From positions 1-24,799 of the forward strand of contig JBFXIU010000024.1 of assembly GCA_050175615.1 (NCBI GenBank): 24,799 bases of DNA, read 5' to 3'. Under the pieces are notes generated by a model. The model had not been told where the DNA came from. It worked only from the letters and a program-made list of their open reading frames with translations, and did no database searches. Source of the stretch: CAYXXZ01 sp050175615 (GTDB taxonomy: Bacteria; Pseudomonadota; Gammaproteobacteria; Pseudomonadales; Porticoccaceae). Shown here piece by piece: positions 16,373-24,564 of this stretch. Made by a program: the position numbers and the translations under genes. Each line of letters begins with the position of its first letter. Position 1 is the stretch's first letter.

Positions 16373-17077
16373 ATGCCCAGACTGATCCTGCTATTGATGA
16401 TTGGCCTTGCCTTTTGGTATGGCTGGCAATACCTCAAGGCCAAGCCTCCCGGTGAACGCAGGCGCTTGCTGTGGGTTTACGGCACCTCGGCTCTGCTTAT
16501 TGCCAGTGTCCTGCTGGTGGCGACAGGGAGAATGCACTGGCTTGGCATAGCCATTGCCGCCCTGATTCCTCTTTTCAAGACAATAGCCCTGTGGCTGCCC
16601 CGGCTAATCCCGCTGGCGCGCATTCTGGGAAAGAATGTTGGCCCCTCAACATTTACCACTCGCGGGTTAACAATCACTTTTAATCTCGGCACAGGCGAGA
16701 CTTCAGGGGAGATTTTTACAGGCCCCCATGCGGGGCAGCCCCTAGGCGGGTTGACCGAGGCTCAACTCAAGGAACAGCTGGCGTTTTTCCAGCTCAACGA
16801 CAGGCAATCCAGCCTGTTGCTCCAGGCGTATATGTTGCGCAAGGGTTTTGGCGGCTTTACTGATGGCGACAAACGCGAAGGGAAAAGCGATTCACAGGCC
16901 ATGTCCCAGGGAATGACGGAAGAAGAGGCGCTGCAAATTTTGGGGCTTGAACCCGGCGCCTCCAGAGACGCCATCAACAAGTCCCATAAACGGCTGATCC
17001 AGAAGCTCCACCCCGACAGGGGCGGCAATGAATACCTGGCCGCAAAAGTGAATGCCGCCAGGGATCGATTAATTTGA
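16373..17077 (+). CDS. Membrane-anchored J-domain protein
   Basis: The 234-residue protein has an N-terminal hydrophobic anchor (about 3-18) and two more hydrophobic stretches (about 33-50 and 55-88). A short beta-rich middle follows (TTRGLTITFNLGTGETSGEI), then a helical segment, and finally a compact C-terminal J domain (about 181-234) with the essential HPD tripeptide in KLHPDRGGNEY. A C-terminal J domain behind membrane helices is the topology of DjlA- and Tim14-like co-chaperones, which recruit DnaK to the membrane. The ATG follows GAGAGAG. The gene is 86 nt after trhP on the same strand, and its last 9 nt overlap the end of the convergent mltD-like gene. The client is unknown. Confidence 0.82.
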   Translation: MPRLILLLMIGLAFWYGWQYLKAKPPGERRRLLWVYGTSALLIASVLLVATGRMHWLGIAIAALIPLFKTIALWLPRLIPLARILGKNVGPSTFTTRGLTITFNLGTGETSGEIFTGPHAGQPLGGLTEAQLKEQLAFFQLNDRQSSLLLQAYMLRKGFGGFTDGDKREGKSDSQAMSQGMTEEEALQILGLEPGASRDAINKSHKRLIQKLHPDRGGNEYLAAKVNAARDRLI

Positions 17078-18766
17078 TGCCAGGCGCAAGGTATCGCCGG
17101 GCTTGATGATCTGTCCGCGCTTCAACCCGTTCCAGGCCAGCAAATCCTGTTGAGAGACGTTGAAACGGCGGGCAATGGCCCACAGTGAATCCCCGGCCTG
17201 AATAACATACTTATCCGCACTGTCTCCAGAGCTCAAGCCGCCAATTCTCAGGGTTTGACCCGGCTTGATAGGACTTTTGCCGTCAATCTGGTTCCAGGCC
17301 GCGAGTTCATGCTGGGACACATTAAAGCGCCGGGCGATACCCCAGAGGGAATCGCCGGGTTTAATGACATAGAGTTTGCCCTCCGCGGGGCGTCGAGAAG
17401 CTGTGGCTGGCTGAGCACTGGGCGATGCCACGGTGGCGACAGCCACAGTAGTGCCGACGTCCTGCTGCACTGCACCCGGCAGTTTAAGGGACTGCCCGGC
17501 ACGGATACGATGGGAATTTTGCAAACCATTGAGCGCCATCAGCTTGGCGACAGAGGTGTTGTAGCGAGCGGCGATAACCGACAAGGATTCACCCGGCCTG
17601 ATGGTATGAAGCACATCGGGTTTCTGGTAACCGAAACGCAAACTGGCGGGAATGGCAGCGATCACATCCTGCAACGGATTGCTCAGGCGCCCCCGTGGAA
17701 TGCGCACCTCGTAGCCCCTGGGAATATATTTTTCGCCACTCCAGATCGTATCCAGCAAGGCCGGATTGTGGGCGCGCAATTCGGCGAGGCTGACGCCGGC
17801 GGAATCTGCAAGGGCGGCAACCGGAATATATTCCCGCACCGAAACCCTGTCATAATCCGTGGGCGCATCCAGTTTCACAGCACCAAAATAGCGCTCAGCA
17901 TTGCGATCCACATCCAGCGCGGCGAGGAAAGAGGCGTAGAAATTCCGCGAGGCAAAACCGAAAGCCGGGCCTTTGTATTTTTCTGCAATCAAACCAATAT
18001 CCTTGGTTCCCATGGCCTTGGCAGCGCGCATGATGCCGCCAGCACCATGATTGTAAGCTGTCAGCGCCAATGGCCAGGTGCCGGTAACCCTGTGATTGTA
18101 TTTCAGTAATTTGGCCGCCCCCTCAGTGGCGATAAATGGATCCATGCGTTCATCCATCAATTCGTCAACCCGCATGTACTGCCTGGCGGTGGCAGGCATA
18201 AACTGCCACATGCCAGCGGCAGCCACTTTGGAATAGGCACTGGGATTAAAGGAAGATTCCACATGGGGAAGAATTTCAAGCTCTTCCGGCAGATTGTGCA
18301 TTGCCAGCACTCGGCGAATGTGGGGACGCCACTGCCCGGAACGAATCAGACCAGCCTTGAAACGATCAGACTGTCCGAGCTGAAAACGCAGCTGATCAGC
18401 CGCCTGCAGAAATGTCTGGTTGCCAGTACCCTTTGGCCAAGCGGCTAAAACCCGCTGCTCAGTTTCATTGAGGCCACTGCGTTTACCCTTGCCAAGCTGA
18501 GCCAGCGCCGTTTTAATCCTCGCCTGCTCCCTGGCAACAATGCGATCCCTTTGCCCGCGGTCGGCATGTTCCGGGAGGTTGAGAGTTTCATAGATAACCG
18601 ATAAATTAACGGCATCGTGTATATAGCCCTGATTTGTACTGACCTCCGTGTAGACTTTTGTCCAGAACTTTACTGCAGGCTCAAGCTTGGCAGGGCGAGG
18701 GAAATTATTGCCGTATGCATTAAAGCTGAAGGCGATGAAAAAAAGTACAAGTAGTGGACGCAACAT
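17069..18766 (-). CDS. mltD: MltD-type lytic murein transglycosylase with three LysM domains
   Basis: The 565-residue protein starts with a signal peptide (MLRPLLVLFFIAFSFNAYG). The SLT catalytic domain lies at about 145-300, with catalytic Glu170 in PHVESSFNP and the motifs AGMWQFMPATARQY and LALTAYNHGAGG typical of MltD. Three LysM peptidoglycan-binding repeats follow at about 386-430, 465-508 and 519-563. An older LysM-like relic may lie at 310-357 (LRAHNP...). The enzyme cleaves the MurNAc-GlcNAc bond to 1,6-anhydro products in the periplasm. E. coli MltD is a lipoprotein; this signal peptide has no lipobox Cys, so the protein may be periplasmic and held only by LysM binding. Confidence 0.93.
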   Translation of the reverse strand: MLRPLLVLFFIAFSFNAYGNNFPRPAKLEPAVKFWTKVYTEVSTNQGYIHDAVNLSVIYETLNLPEHADRGQRDRIVAREQARIKTALAQLGKGKRSGLNETEQRVLAAWPKGTGNQTFLQAADQLRFQLGQSDRFKAGLIRSGQWRPHIRRVLAMHNLPEELEILPHVESSFNPSAYSKVAAAGMWQFMPATARQYMRVDELMDERMDPFIATEGAAKLLKYNHRVTGTWPLALTAYNHGAGGIMRAAKAMGTKDIGLIAEKYKGPAFGFASRNFYASFLAALDVDRNAERYFGAVKLDAPTDYDRVSVREYIPVAALADSAGVSLAELRAHNPALLDTIWSGEKYIPRGYEVRIPRGRLSNPLQDVIAAIPASLRFGYQKPDVLHTIRPGESLSVIAARYNTSVAKLMALNGLQNSHRIRAGQSLKLPGAVQQDVGTTVAVATVASPSAQPATASRRPAEGKLYVIKPGDSLWGIARRFNVSQHELAAWNQIDGKSPIKPGQTLRIGGLSSGDSADKYVIQAGDSLWAIARRFNVSQQDLLAWNGLKRGQIIKPGDTLRLASN

Positions 18767-18940
18767 AGAATAACAGGGCTTTTTTTAATTAAAGGAATTT
18801 ATAACAGAATTCTCCCAGGCTGCAACTACCAGCCGTCGCATCAATTTGGCATTGATCGGCGGGATTGATGCCTGTTGGCGATAGCACAGACTCAAATTAG
18901 AGCCTAAGTCGCTAAAGATACAAGCCAGAGCGCGCGATTC

Positions 18941-18982
18941 TGGAAATAAAAATGGCGAAACAGAGACCCTCTGTTTCGCCAT
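18941..18982 (-). terminator. Rho-independent terminator of the TonB-dependent receptor gene
   Basis: On the minus strand a perfect 13-bp stem (ATGGCGAAACAGA / TCTGTTTCGCCAT, 18952-18964 with 18970-18982) with a 5-nt loop is followed by TTTTTATTT. It lies about 60 nt after the receptor stop codon and is the clearest terminator in the window. Confidence 0.9.
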
Positions 18983-19043
18983 GATTAACCGCGATGCCTG
19001 CCCAGCCTTGGAGGCTGACCAGGCACTATCAACGGTGTACTGC

Positions 19044-21521
19044 TTAGTACGTATAACCCAGTGTAATACCGTAGGTTCTTGGGCGACCCGCAAAACGGGA
19101 TGTGGAATCAGAAGAAGCGACGACATTGGTTACGTAGTACTCGTCAGCCAGGTTTTTACCCCAGGCCATCACTTTCCAGTGACCGTCAGCAGATTCATAA
19201 CCAATACGAGCACCCCAGACAGCATAGCCATCAATCTCGTTAAAGAGTGGCGTAATAGAACCTGCACCCCGGGCAATAAGCTCGTCATTGTAAAACAGAC
19301 GGCCGCCGCCAAAGGCAGCATCGGACTCTGACTGGCCCGTGACATTAATACCGGAGAACACTTCGCCACCATTGGACAACGGTATCCGGTAATCCAGATC
19401 CAACGCATAGGTCAGCTCAGGGGTGAACGGAATCGGGTCGCCGGCAAAGTTTTCGAGGCCGCCAACAAGCTCAAGAAGGCCGGTATCCGGGTTTGGCGCC
19501 GCCTGACTGGTGACACTGACGCCCTGGTAATTTTTAACTTCAGAATCCAGATAGGTAGCCGACGCTGTCAGGGTGAGAGAATCGGTGAGCATGGCAGTGA
19601 TATCCATCTCGACACCGTAAATCTCGGACTCGGGAACATTGGCGAGAATATCGAGGAAACCAAAGATAGGCTCGAGAAGTTTGGTTCTCAGCTGCTTGTC
19701 TTCGTACTCATAGTAAAACGCCGCAGCGTTGAGCTGAACCCGGTTTTCCGCCAGCGACGCCTTGAAACCGGCTTCATAGGCAAGAACAGACTCCTGGGTT
19801 ACAGGCTGATACTGCAGGAAGGTGGATGCCGCCAGGCTGGGGAAACTGCCTGATTTATAGCCCTTGGAAACATTGGCGTAAACCAGGGTATCGTCATTGA
19901 GCTGATAATCGAGACCAAAACGCCAGGACACATTGTCCTCTTCCAGAGTATCGACATATTCCTGACCGGGAACGCCGTCAAAGTTGAGGGTGTAACAGTC
20001 GGGATAGCCTGCAATCGGAGTAAATGGCTGTCCCGTAGTGTTGAACAGGCTGCCCAGCAAGTTAAACAGCGAAGCCACATTGCGGCCTTCGCCATTGGTA
20101 TCAATACTTACCTGGCCGTTCGATGGATCGAGAACGATGGAGCCGGGCGCATTCAGCGCAGCGTAGTTACAGCTGTTGACGTCAATGGTGGTCTCTGTGT
20201 AGCGGGCGCCGACTTTGGCGGTCAGGGCGTCGGTGATATGGAAATCCGAGTTGGCAAAGAACGCATAGGAATCAATTTCCTGCTCGTTGCGAATACCGCT
20301 GGCGTTGATAAACAGATTCGAAGCCGTGTAGTTGGTGTTGTCGACATAGCGCAACACCTGATCTTCCAGGGTGTCACTTTTTTCGTAGTTGGCGCCGACA
20401 ATCCAGGAAGCCATATCCTGATCGCCGGTCAGGCGAATTTCAGTGATGGAGGTTTCAATATTGGCCTCGCTGTCGGAAAGATCAAAAGAAACCAGTGGTG
20501 AACCATCGCCATCAGTGGTTTGGCTTTGTTCAAAATCAGCATAGGTGGTCAACGCCGTCAGGGTAACGGAATCAGACAGCTCCCAATCGCCGCGAACAAT
20601 AAACTGGGCAAACTCCCGGTCTGACGAGGGGTTTATGGATGTAGACCAGTCAGCTGCACGGGGATCTTCCGGACTGAACGGTTGATCGAGAAGAGGTTGA
20701 AAGGTAGAGGGTGGCGCGCCAGCTGCCGGATCAAAGGGAATCTGGGGGTTGCGGGCAACAAACTGTTGCGCCTGCGGATCAGACTTGTCATTCCAACCAT
20801 TGATATTAACCAGATAGCTTGCGGTGTCGGTGGGCTCAAAAGTCAGAATCAGGCGAGCGGCCTGATACTCTTCCGCACCGTTTTCAGCATCTCTGCTAGT
20901 GCTTCTCTGCCAATCGTCAGAATTAACACCGGTAACCGCCAGACGCGCGCCAACTGTATCCGTAAGGGGACCGCTGACATAGCCGTTCATTTCAACTTTA
21001 TTGAAGCGGCCGTAGCTGATATCTGCGCCGGCTTCCAGCTCATCACCAGGTTTGGCGGCAATAAAGTTGATAGCGCCACCCGTTGAGTTCTGACCGAAGA
21101 GAATTCCCTGGGGGCCTTTAAGGACTTCGACACGCTCCAGATCATAAGCGGCGTGGCTGGCGAGAACCGGAAAAGGCATGGGTGCTTCATCGAGGTACAA
21201 GCTGGTTGCCGGATAGGCGCCCAAAGACTGTTCGTTGAAGCCGATACCGCGCAGGGTAAATATCGGCGTGTTAGCGGTACTGGTGGAATAAACCAGGCCG
21301 GGAACAGCAGAGGAAATTTCCTCCAGTGACGTCAGCTTTTGTTCTGACAGCTTGGTTCCAGACACAGCGGCTATGGATAAGCCCACATCGTTAATGTTTT
21401 CTGATCTCTTTTGTGCTGTTACCACAATCTCTTCAAGCTGCGCCAAGGCAGAACCGGAAAAAACTGCGGCGGCGCCAAAAGAGACCAGCGCCGCTAACGG
21501 GTTCATTTTTTTCATAAACAT
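19044..21521 (-). CDS. TonB-dependent outer-membrane receptor
   Basis: This 825-residue protein begins with a signal peptide cleaved after SALA (residue 27). A TonB-box-like EEIVVTA at about 30-36 comes next, then a plug domain (VPGLVYSTST, FTLRGIGFNEQ, VEVLKGPQGILFGQNSTGGAINF) and a 22-strand-type barrel ending in the aromatic GITLGYTY. Such receptors take up siderophores, vitamins, sugars or lipophilic compounds with energy from TonB-ExbB-ExbD. The IVVTAQKRSENINDV start and the style of the barrel resemble the large expansions seen in Sphingomonas and marine gammaproteobacteria, where substrates are mostly unknown. GGAAC lies 9 nt before the ATG. A TetR regulator gene lies directly upstream on the same strand. 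Confidence 0.95.
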   Translation of the reverse strand: MFMKKMNPLAALVSFGAAAVFSGSALAQLEEIVVTAQKRSENINDVGLSIAAVSGTKLSEQKLTSLEEISSAVPGLVYSTSTANTPIFTLRGIGFNEQSLGAYPATSLYLDEAPMPFPVLASHAAYDLERVEVLKGPQGILFGQNSTGGAINFIAAKPGDELEAGADISYGRFNKVEMNGYVSGPLTDTVGARLAVTGVNSDDWQRSTSRDAENGAEEYQAARLILTFEPTDTASYLVNINGWNDKSDPQAQQFVARNPQIPFDPAAGAPPSTFQPLLDQPFSPEDPRAADWSTSINPSSDREFAQFIVRGDWELSDSVTLTALTTYADFEQSQTTDGDGSPLVSFDLSDSEANIETSITEIRLTGDQDMASWIVGANYEKSDTLEDQVLRYVDNTNYTASNLFINASGIRNEQEIDSYAFFANSDFHITDALTAKVGARYTETTIDVNSCNYAALNAPGSIVLDPSNGQVSIDTNGEGRNVASLFNLLGSLFNTTGQPFTPIAGYPDCYTLNFDGVPGQEYVDTLEEDNVSWRFGLDYQLNDDTLVYANVSKGYKSGSFPSLAASTFLQYQPVTQESVLAYEAGFKASLAENRVQLNAAAFYYEYEDKQLRTKLLEPIFGFLDILANVPESEIYGVEMDITAMLTDSLTLTASATYLDSEVKNYQGVSVTSQAAPNPDTGLLELVGGLENFAGDPIPFTPELTYALDLDYRIPLSNGGEVFSGINVTGQSESDAAFGGGRLFYNDELIARGAGSITPLFNEIDGYAVWGARIGYESADGHWKVMAWGKNLADEYYVTNVVASSDSTSRFAGRPRTYGITLGYTY

Positions 21522-21639
21522 AATGTAGTTCCGTGTTTGTCCATTTAGTTAAATGCTTGCTTTTATAAACATCTGATTTACTTCTCTCCTGTTACTCTTG
21601 ACAGTTTTTTGTCTATCACCTCCACGGGTTATTGTTTGT

Positions 21640-21666
21640 ATTTTACGAAAAGCTTGTTAATGCCAA
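21640..21666 (-). promoter_or_regulatory. Possible promoter of the TonB-dependent receptor
   Basis: TTGGCA (21666-21661) and TAAAAT (21645-21640) stand 15 nt apart, shorter than ideal. A small dyad (GACA..TGTC, about 21599-21613) lies downstream, between this site and the ATG, and could be an operator for the adjacent TetR protein. Both are weak pattern matches. Confidence 0.3.
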
Positions 21667-21711
21667 TTTACAAAAACGCATTTTCGGCAATGCCATTAAA
21701 GACAATGCCGG

Positions 21712-22431
21712 CTATCGATTATTGGCACTCAATAGCTGCACAGCATTAATGTCGAGACAGATTTCAACAAGATGGTTAAGCATGTTTTCAATGCGAGATG
21801 TTTTGCGAATATTCATGTAGCTGACACTCATTCCCCGCAACGTGGAAATCAGCAGGTCGAAGGTCAGGGTAATATTCTCTTCACTGGTACTCCAGTGGGG
21901 AAACATCGCCCTGAAAAATTGTGGCACCACCTTTTCAGCATCCTGATTAAGGCTAACCAGCACCTGGGCAAGTTCAAGATCGGTTCTTGAAGCCGTTATC
22001 AACTCGAGGTGAGCGTAGTAGCAAGGCAAGGTGTAATACTTCCACAGCGCCCTGACCACATTATTCATATCTTCGCGAATAGCCTCTATTGATGTGTCTG
22101 AGGGCTTTCGTTTAGAAATGGCCTCACTCATCAGTGACTGGTATTCGGAAATTCGTTTTCTGTACAAGTAGGCGATAGCCGAGTAGATAACATCTTTTCT
22201 CGATTTAAAGTGGTGTGTCATCGCACCTCGGGAAATTTTCGCCATCGCAGCAATACCAGGGGTTGTCGTGTTAGCGTATCCCTGGCTTATAAAACACATG
22301 ATGGTGGCTTCGAGAATTGCTTCTCTGGTTAATTGGCTCTTTGTTTCCTGCCAGCTCTCAGCCCCGGGCTGATTACCGCCGCCACTAACAGCCTGGTTTG
22401 CACTCTGCCTGGTGCGTGAACTTGTAATCAA
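21712..22431 (-). CDS. TetR/AcrR family transcriptional regulator
   Basis: The 239-residue protein has the TetR N-terminal three-helix DNA-binding domain: TREAILEATIMCFISQGYANTTTPGIAAMAKISRGAMTHHFKSRKDVIYSA at about 35-85 is the standard TetR helix-turn-helix arrangement (given here as its landmarks TREAILEA, GYANTTT, SRGAMTHHF, KDVIYSA). The C-terminal half is a helical ligand domain. The start is a TTG at 22431 with a strong GGAGGG just upstream; the next ATG falls inside the DNA-binding domain, so TTG is favoured. It is upstream of, and on the same strand as, the receptor gene with 190 nt between, so it may control the receptor or itself. The ligand is unknown. Confidence 0.9.
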   Translation of the reverse strand: MITSSRTRQSANQAVSGGGNQPGAESWQETKSQLTREAILEATIMCFISQGYANTTTPGIAAMAKISRGAMTHHFKSRKDVIYSAIAYLYRKRISEYQSLMSEAISKRKPSDTSIEAIREDMNNVVRALWKYYTLPCYYAHLELITASRTDLELAQVLVSLNQDAEKVVPQFFRAMFPHWSTSEENITLTFDLLISTLRGMSVSYMNIRKTSRIENMLNHLVEICLDINAVQLLSANNR

Positions 22432-22785
22432 AATCCCTCCTTACGCAAATTTGAGTGGCGGGCAACAAAACCACAGGGTAGACCACACAAAAAAACATTC
22501 CTGTTTTTTTCTTGGCAAAAATCACGACCGCCAAAGTTTCCGTCAATATGTGGATATTGTCAACTCAAATACCCTCAAATACCCTATTCAAGGGTACCAT
22601 CGAAAATATGAAAAGAACTTGTACCTCGCCAGCTGCCGGCTCTCCAATCGCCAAGGTCGCCACAGCTCGCAGCCCTTCAGCGCAGGCAGACTATTCTGAC
22701 CACCAGCATCAACGCCTTAATCAAACTCGTCTACTACCCGTTTTACATATGGAACCCCAGTGAGTAAAATCCCCCGCTCGCCCAC
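22432..22785. other. Intergenic region between TetR gene and tRNA-Arg
   Basis: No supported gene lies in these 354 nt. There is a short tandem repeat (CTCAAATACC twice, about 22564-22583) that runs into a 6-bp dyad (TACCCT / AGGGTA, 22580-22596), about 150 nt upstream of the TetR start. It could be an operator. The tRNA promoter must lie at the right end. Confidence 0.45.
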
Positions 22786-22862
22786 GTCCCCGTGGCACAG
22801 CTGGATAGCGCGGCCCCCTCCTAAGGGGCAGGTCAGAGGTTCAAATCCTCTCGGGGACGCCA
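22786..22862 (+). tRNA. tRNA-Arg, anticodon CCT
   Basis: The 77-nt gene has an acceptor stem GTCCCCG / CGGGGAC, a D arm with GGCACAGCTGGATAGC, and an anticodon stem-loop CCCCT-CCT-AAGGGG with loop CTCCTAA. The T arm is AGAGG-TTCAAAT-CCTCT, followed by discriminator G and an encoded CCA. It decodes the rare arginine codon AGG. It sits directly beside an integrase gene. Confidence 0.95.
22840..22862 (+). other. Likely attachment site (attL) in the tRNA 3' end
   Basis: Tyrosine integrases usually recombine at the T arm or 3' end of a tRNA gene and leave the gene intact, as seen here. The integrase gene starts 76 nt downstream and points away from the tRNA. The matching direct repeat (attR) is not present in the window, so the core cannot be delimited. 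Confidence 0.5.
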
Positions 22863-22906
22863 AATTTGCTTTAAATTCAATTAGTTACAAATAGCTTCTG
22901 TTTGCA

Positions 22907-22931
22907 CCTCAAATCCGTGGACAATTTGAGG
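22907..22931 (+). promoter_or_regulatory. Inverted repeat that covers the integrase ribosome-binding site
   Basis: CCTCAAAT (22907-22914) and ATTTGAGG (22924-22931) form a perfect 8-bp dyad with a 9-nt loop. The right arm contains GAGG, the ribosome-binding site of the integrase ATG at 22939, so the hairpin could hide it. It could also be an operator or a recombinase arm site. Confidence 0.5.
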
Positions 22932-22938
22932 ACAACAG

Positions 22939-23940
22939 ATGGCAACCTTCGTGAAACTTCGCTCAGGACGCTGGCAAGCCAAGGTCAGGAAAGCCGGGAT
23001 CAGCTGCACCAAGACCTTCGTGTTCAAGAAGGACGCCCAACACTGGGCAAAATGTACAGAGATCGATATCTCCACTGGCAAACGTAAAGCCACCCACCAA
23101 CCAACGTTTAACCTTCTATCCGACGTGCTCAAAAAGTATGCGGACGATATCCTTCCTTATAAGAAGGCACCCAAGTCCGGACACGACTGCATCAATGCAC
23201 TGACTCCCGACTTGGGTAGGGTCAAACTACAGGCACTCACTTCCCAGAGAATCGCCCACTACCGGGACAATCGCCTGAAGACGGTATCCGGCGACACGGT
23301 AAGAAAAGAACTGCTCTTCCTCAAGCGGGTACTGACTACAGCCATGAATGAATGGGGGCTGGACCTCCCCCATGGCAACCCTGCCCTACCCGTCTCCCTG
23401 CCCAAGCCCAACAGAGCCAGAGACCGCAGACCCAGCAAAGAGGAACTTGAACTCCTACTGGATTCCGATTGCTGGGATTTCTGCCTTGTGGCCATAGAAA
23501 CGGGCATGAGGCGGGGAGAGATCGCCAACATCCAGCGTTGCCATATCAAAACCTGCCCTTCTACCGGAGTCACCACCCTACTGATTCCAGACACCAAAAC
23601 GGATGTCTCTCGAACCATCCCTCTGTCTCCCAAGGCGTATACCGGCATCGATAGCGTGATCAAGCGGGGATTCAAAGCCAACTCCATCACCCAGCTCTTC
23701 AACAAGGTCTGCTTCAACCTCGGGATTGAAGACCTCAGATTTCACGATCTGAGGCATGAAGCCACCAGCCGCTTTTTTGAAATGGGTCTGAATATCATGG
23801 AGGTCTCCGCCATCACCGGCCATATGGACTTGAAGATGCTGAGGCGATACACCCACCTGAAGGCGGAAGATTTGGCGCTGAAGCTGTGGCGACCCAGCCA
23901 AACCATGGGCCACCCTCACATATCGCCACCATCGGGATAG
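22939..23940 (+). CDS. Tyrosine recombinase / site-specific integrase
   Basis: This 333-residue protein is a complete phage-type integrase. An N-terminal arm or SAM-like part (about 1-155) contains the core-binding segment LTSQRIAHYRDNRL. The catalytic domain carries Arg191 (ETGMRRGE), Lys220 (PDTKTD), His269 and Arg272 (FHDLRHE), His295 (ITGHMD) and the nucleophile Tyr304 (LRRYTHL), so every active-site residue is present. It would integrate and excise the island at the adjacent tRNA-Arg. The start ATG follows GAGGACAACAG. It is convergent with the HExxH gene, with 23 nt between their stops. No excisionase is seen in the window. Confidence 0.94.
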   Translation: MATFVKLRSGRWQAKVRKAGISCTKTFVFKKDAQHWAKCTEIDISTGKRKATHQPTFNLLSDVLKKYADDILPYKKAPKSGHDCINALTPDLGRVKLQALTSQRIAHYRDNRLKTVSGDTVRKELLFLKRVLTTAMNEWGLDLPHGNPALPVSLPKPNRARDRRPSKEELELLLDSDCWDFCLVAIETGMRRGEIANIQRCHIKTCPSTGVTTLLIPDTKTDVSRTIPLSPKAYTGIDSVIKRGFKANSITQLFNKVCFNLGIEDLRFHDLRHEATSRFFEMGLNIMEVSAITGHMDLKMLRRYTHLKAEDLALKLWRPSQTMGHPHISPPSG

Positions 23941-23963
23941 ACAAATCCTTTAATTTCAACGAA

Positions 23964-24512
23964 CTATAGAGGCAGCCCTTTGAGGTGCTTGTGGACACAA
24001 GACTCCACATCAAAGGGCTCGCCCCTTTCATCAAACCGCTTTTGAAGGGCATAGCTCATCACCTCCAGCGGTGCGTCTCGGTACCCATGACGAAGTGTCT
24101 CCATCAGATACCGCTGGATGAACGGCTTGGCACCCAAATACCGCCACTGTAGAACATGAACAAGTTCGTGAAAGTGAACACTGGGGTCGCTGGCAACACT
24201 GGGAGCCAAGTAATAGATATGCTTGAAGGTAATCCCAACGGCACCGCCACTCATCACCCGCTTCAGCACCGGGACATTGGGAAATGGGATCTCATCCACC
24301 ACAACAAAGCGTGTCGCCTCCAAGAGGGACCGAGAAAAGTAACCGCTGAACAACCCTTCAAAGACGATGGAGGATTTGCTATCGGCAAAATAGCTCCGAT
24401 TGGTTTTATCTATCCATTTTTCAATCAAACCAAAGACCAACGCACCCCCTACCCAACCTTGCCCTATAGTTCCGTTTCCATTTCCGTTCCGGGTCCGAAA
24501 ACTATCAATCAT
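23964..24512 (-). CDS. Uncharacterised HExxH (zincin-like) protein of the island
   Basis: Up to 182 residues from the ATG at 24512. The central motif VHFHELVHVLQW gives His115-Glu116 and His119, and APLEVMSYALQKRF gives Glu150 as a plausible third zinc ligand, a gluzincin-like spacing. A long helix (FIQRYLMETLRHGY) links them. No signal peptide or membrane segment is evident, so a cytoplasmic place is likely. The first 20 residues (rich in Asn and Gly, RNGNGNGT) are encoded by one arm of an inverted repeat and may not be translated; later GTG or TTG starts near 24450 are possible. I do not recognise a named family. HELxHVxQ-type small zincins occur in phage and toxin contexts, but the function is open. 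Confidence 0.6.
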   Translation of the reverse strand: MIDSFRTRNGNGNGTIGQGWVGGALVFGLIEKWIDKTNRSYFADSKSSIVFEGLFSGYFSRSLLEATRFVVVDEIPFPNVPVLKRVMSGGAVGITFKHIYYLAPSVASDPSVHFHELVHVLQWRYLGAKPFIQRYLMETLRHGYRDAPLEVMSYALQKRFDERGEPFDVESCVHKHLKGLPL

Positions 24513-24546
24513 TTCCCGGAATCACCGGAATCCGGAAGCGGAAACG
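24471..24546. repeat. Imperfect long inverted repeat around the HExxH gene start
   Basis: One arm (24471-24493) ends TTCCGTTCCGGG and the other (24515-24546) begins CCCGGAATCACCGGAA and ends GGAAACG. Both consist of reiterated TTCCG/CGGAA units, with a 21-nt centre that contains the ATG at 24512. It could fold into a large hairpin in RNA or serve as clustered protein-binding sites. Confidence 0.5.
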
Positions 24547-24564
24547 CAAAAAATAGTAAACATC

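Noticed and set aside
17255..18109. 284-residue plus-strand ORF opposite mltD
   Set aside because: It is antisense to the SLT and LysM coding region and has no recognisable domain.
22512..22763. 83-residue plus-strand ORF between the TetR gene and tRNA-Arg
   Set aside because: It has no good ribosome-binding site, a low-complexity composition and no family resemblance, and it overlaps repeat structures.
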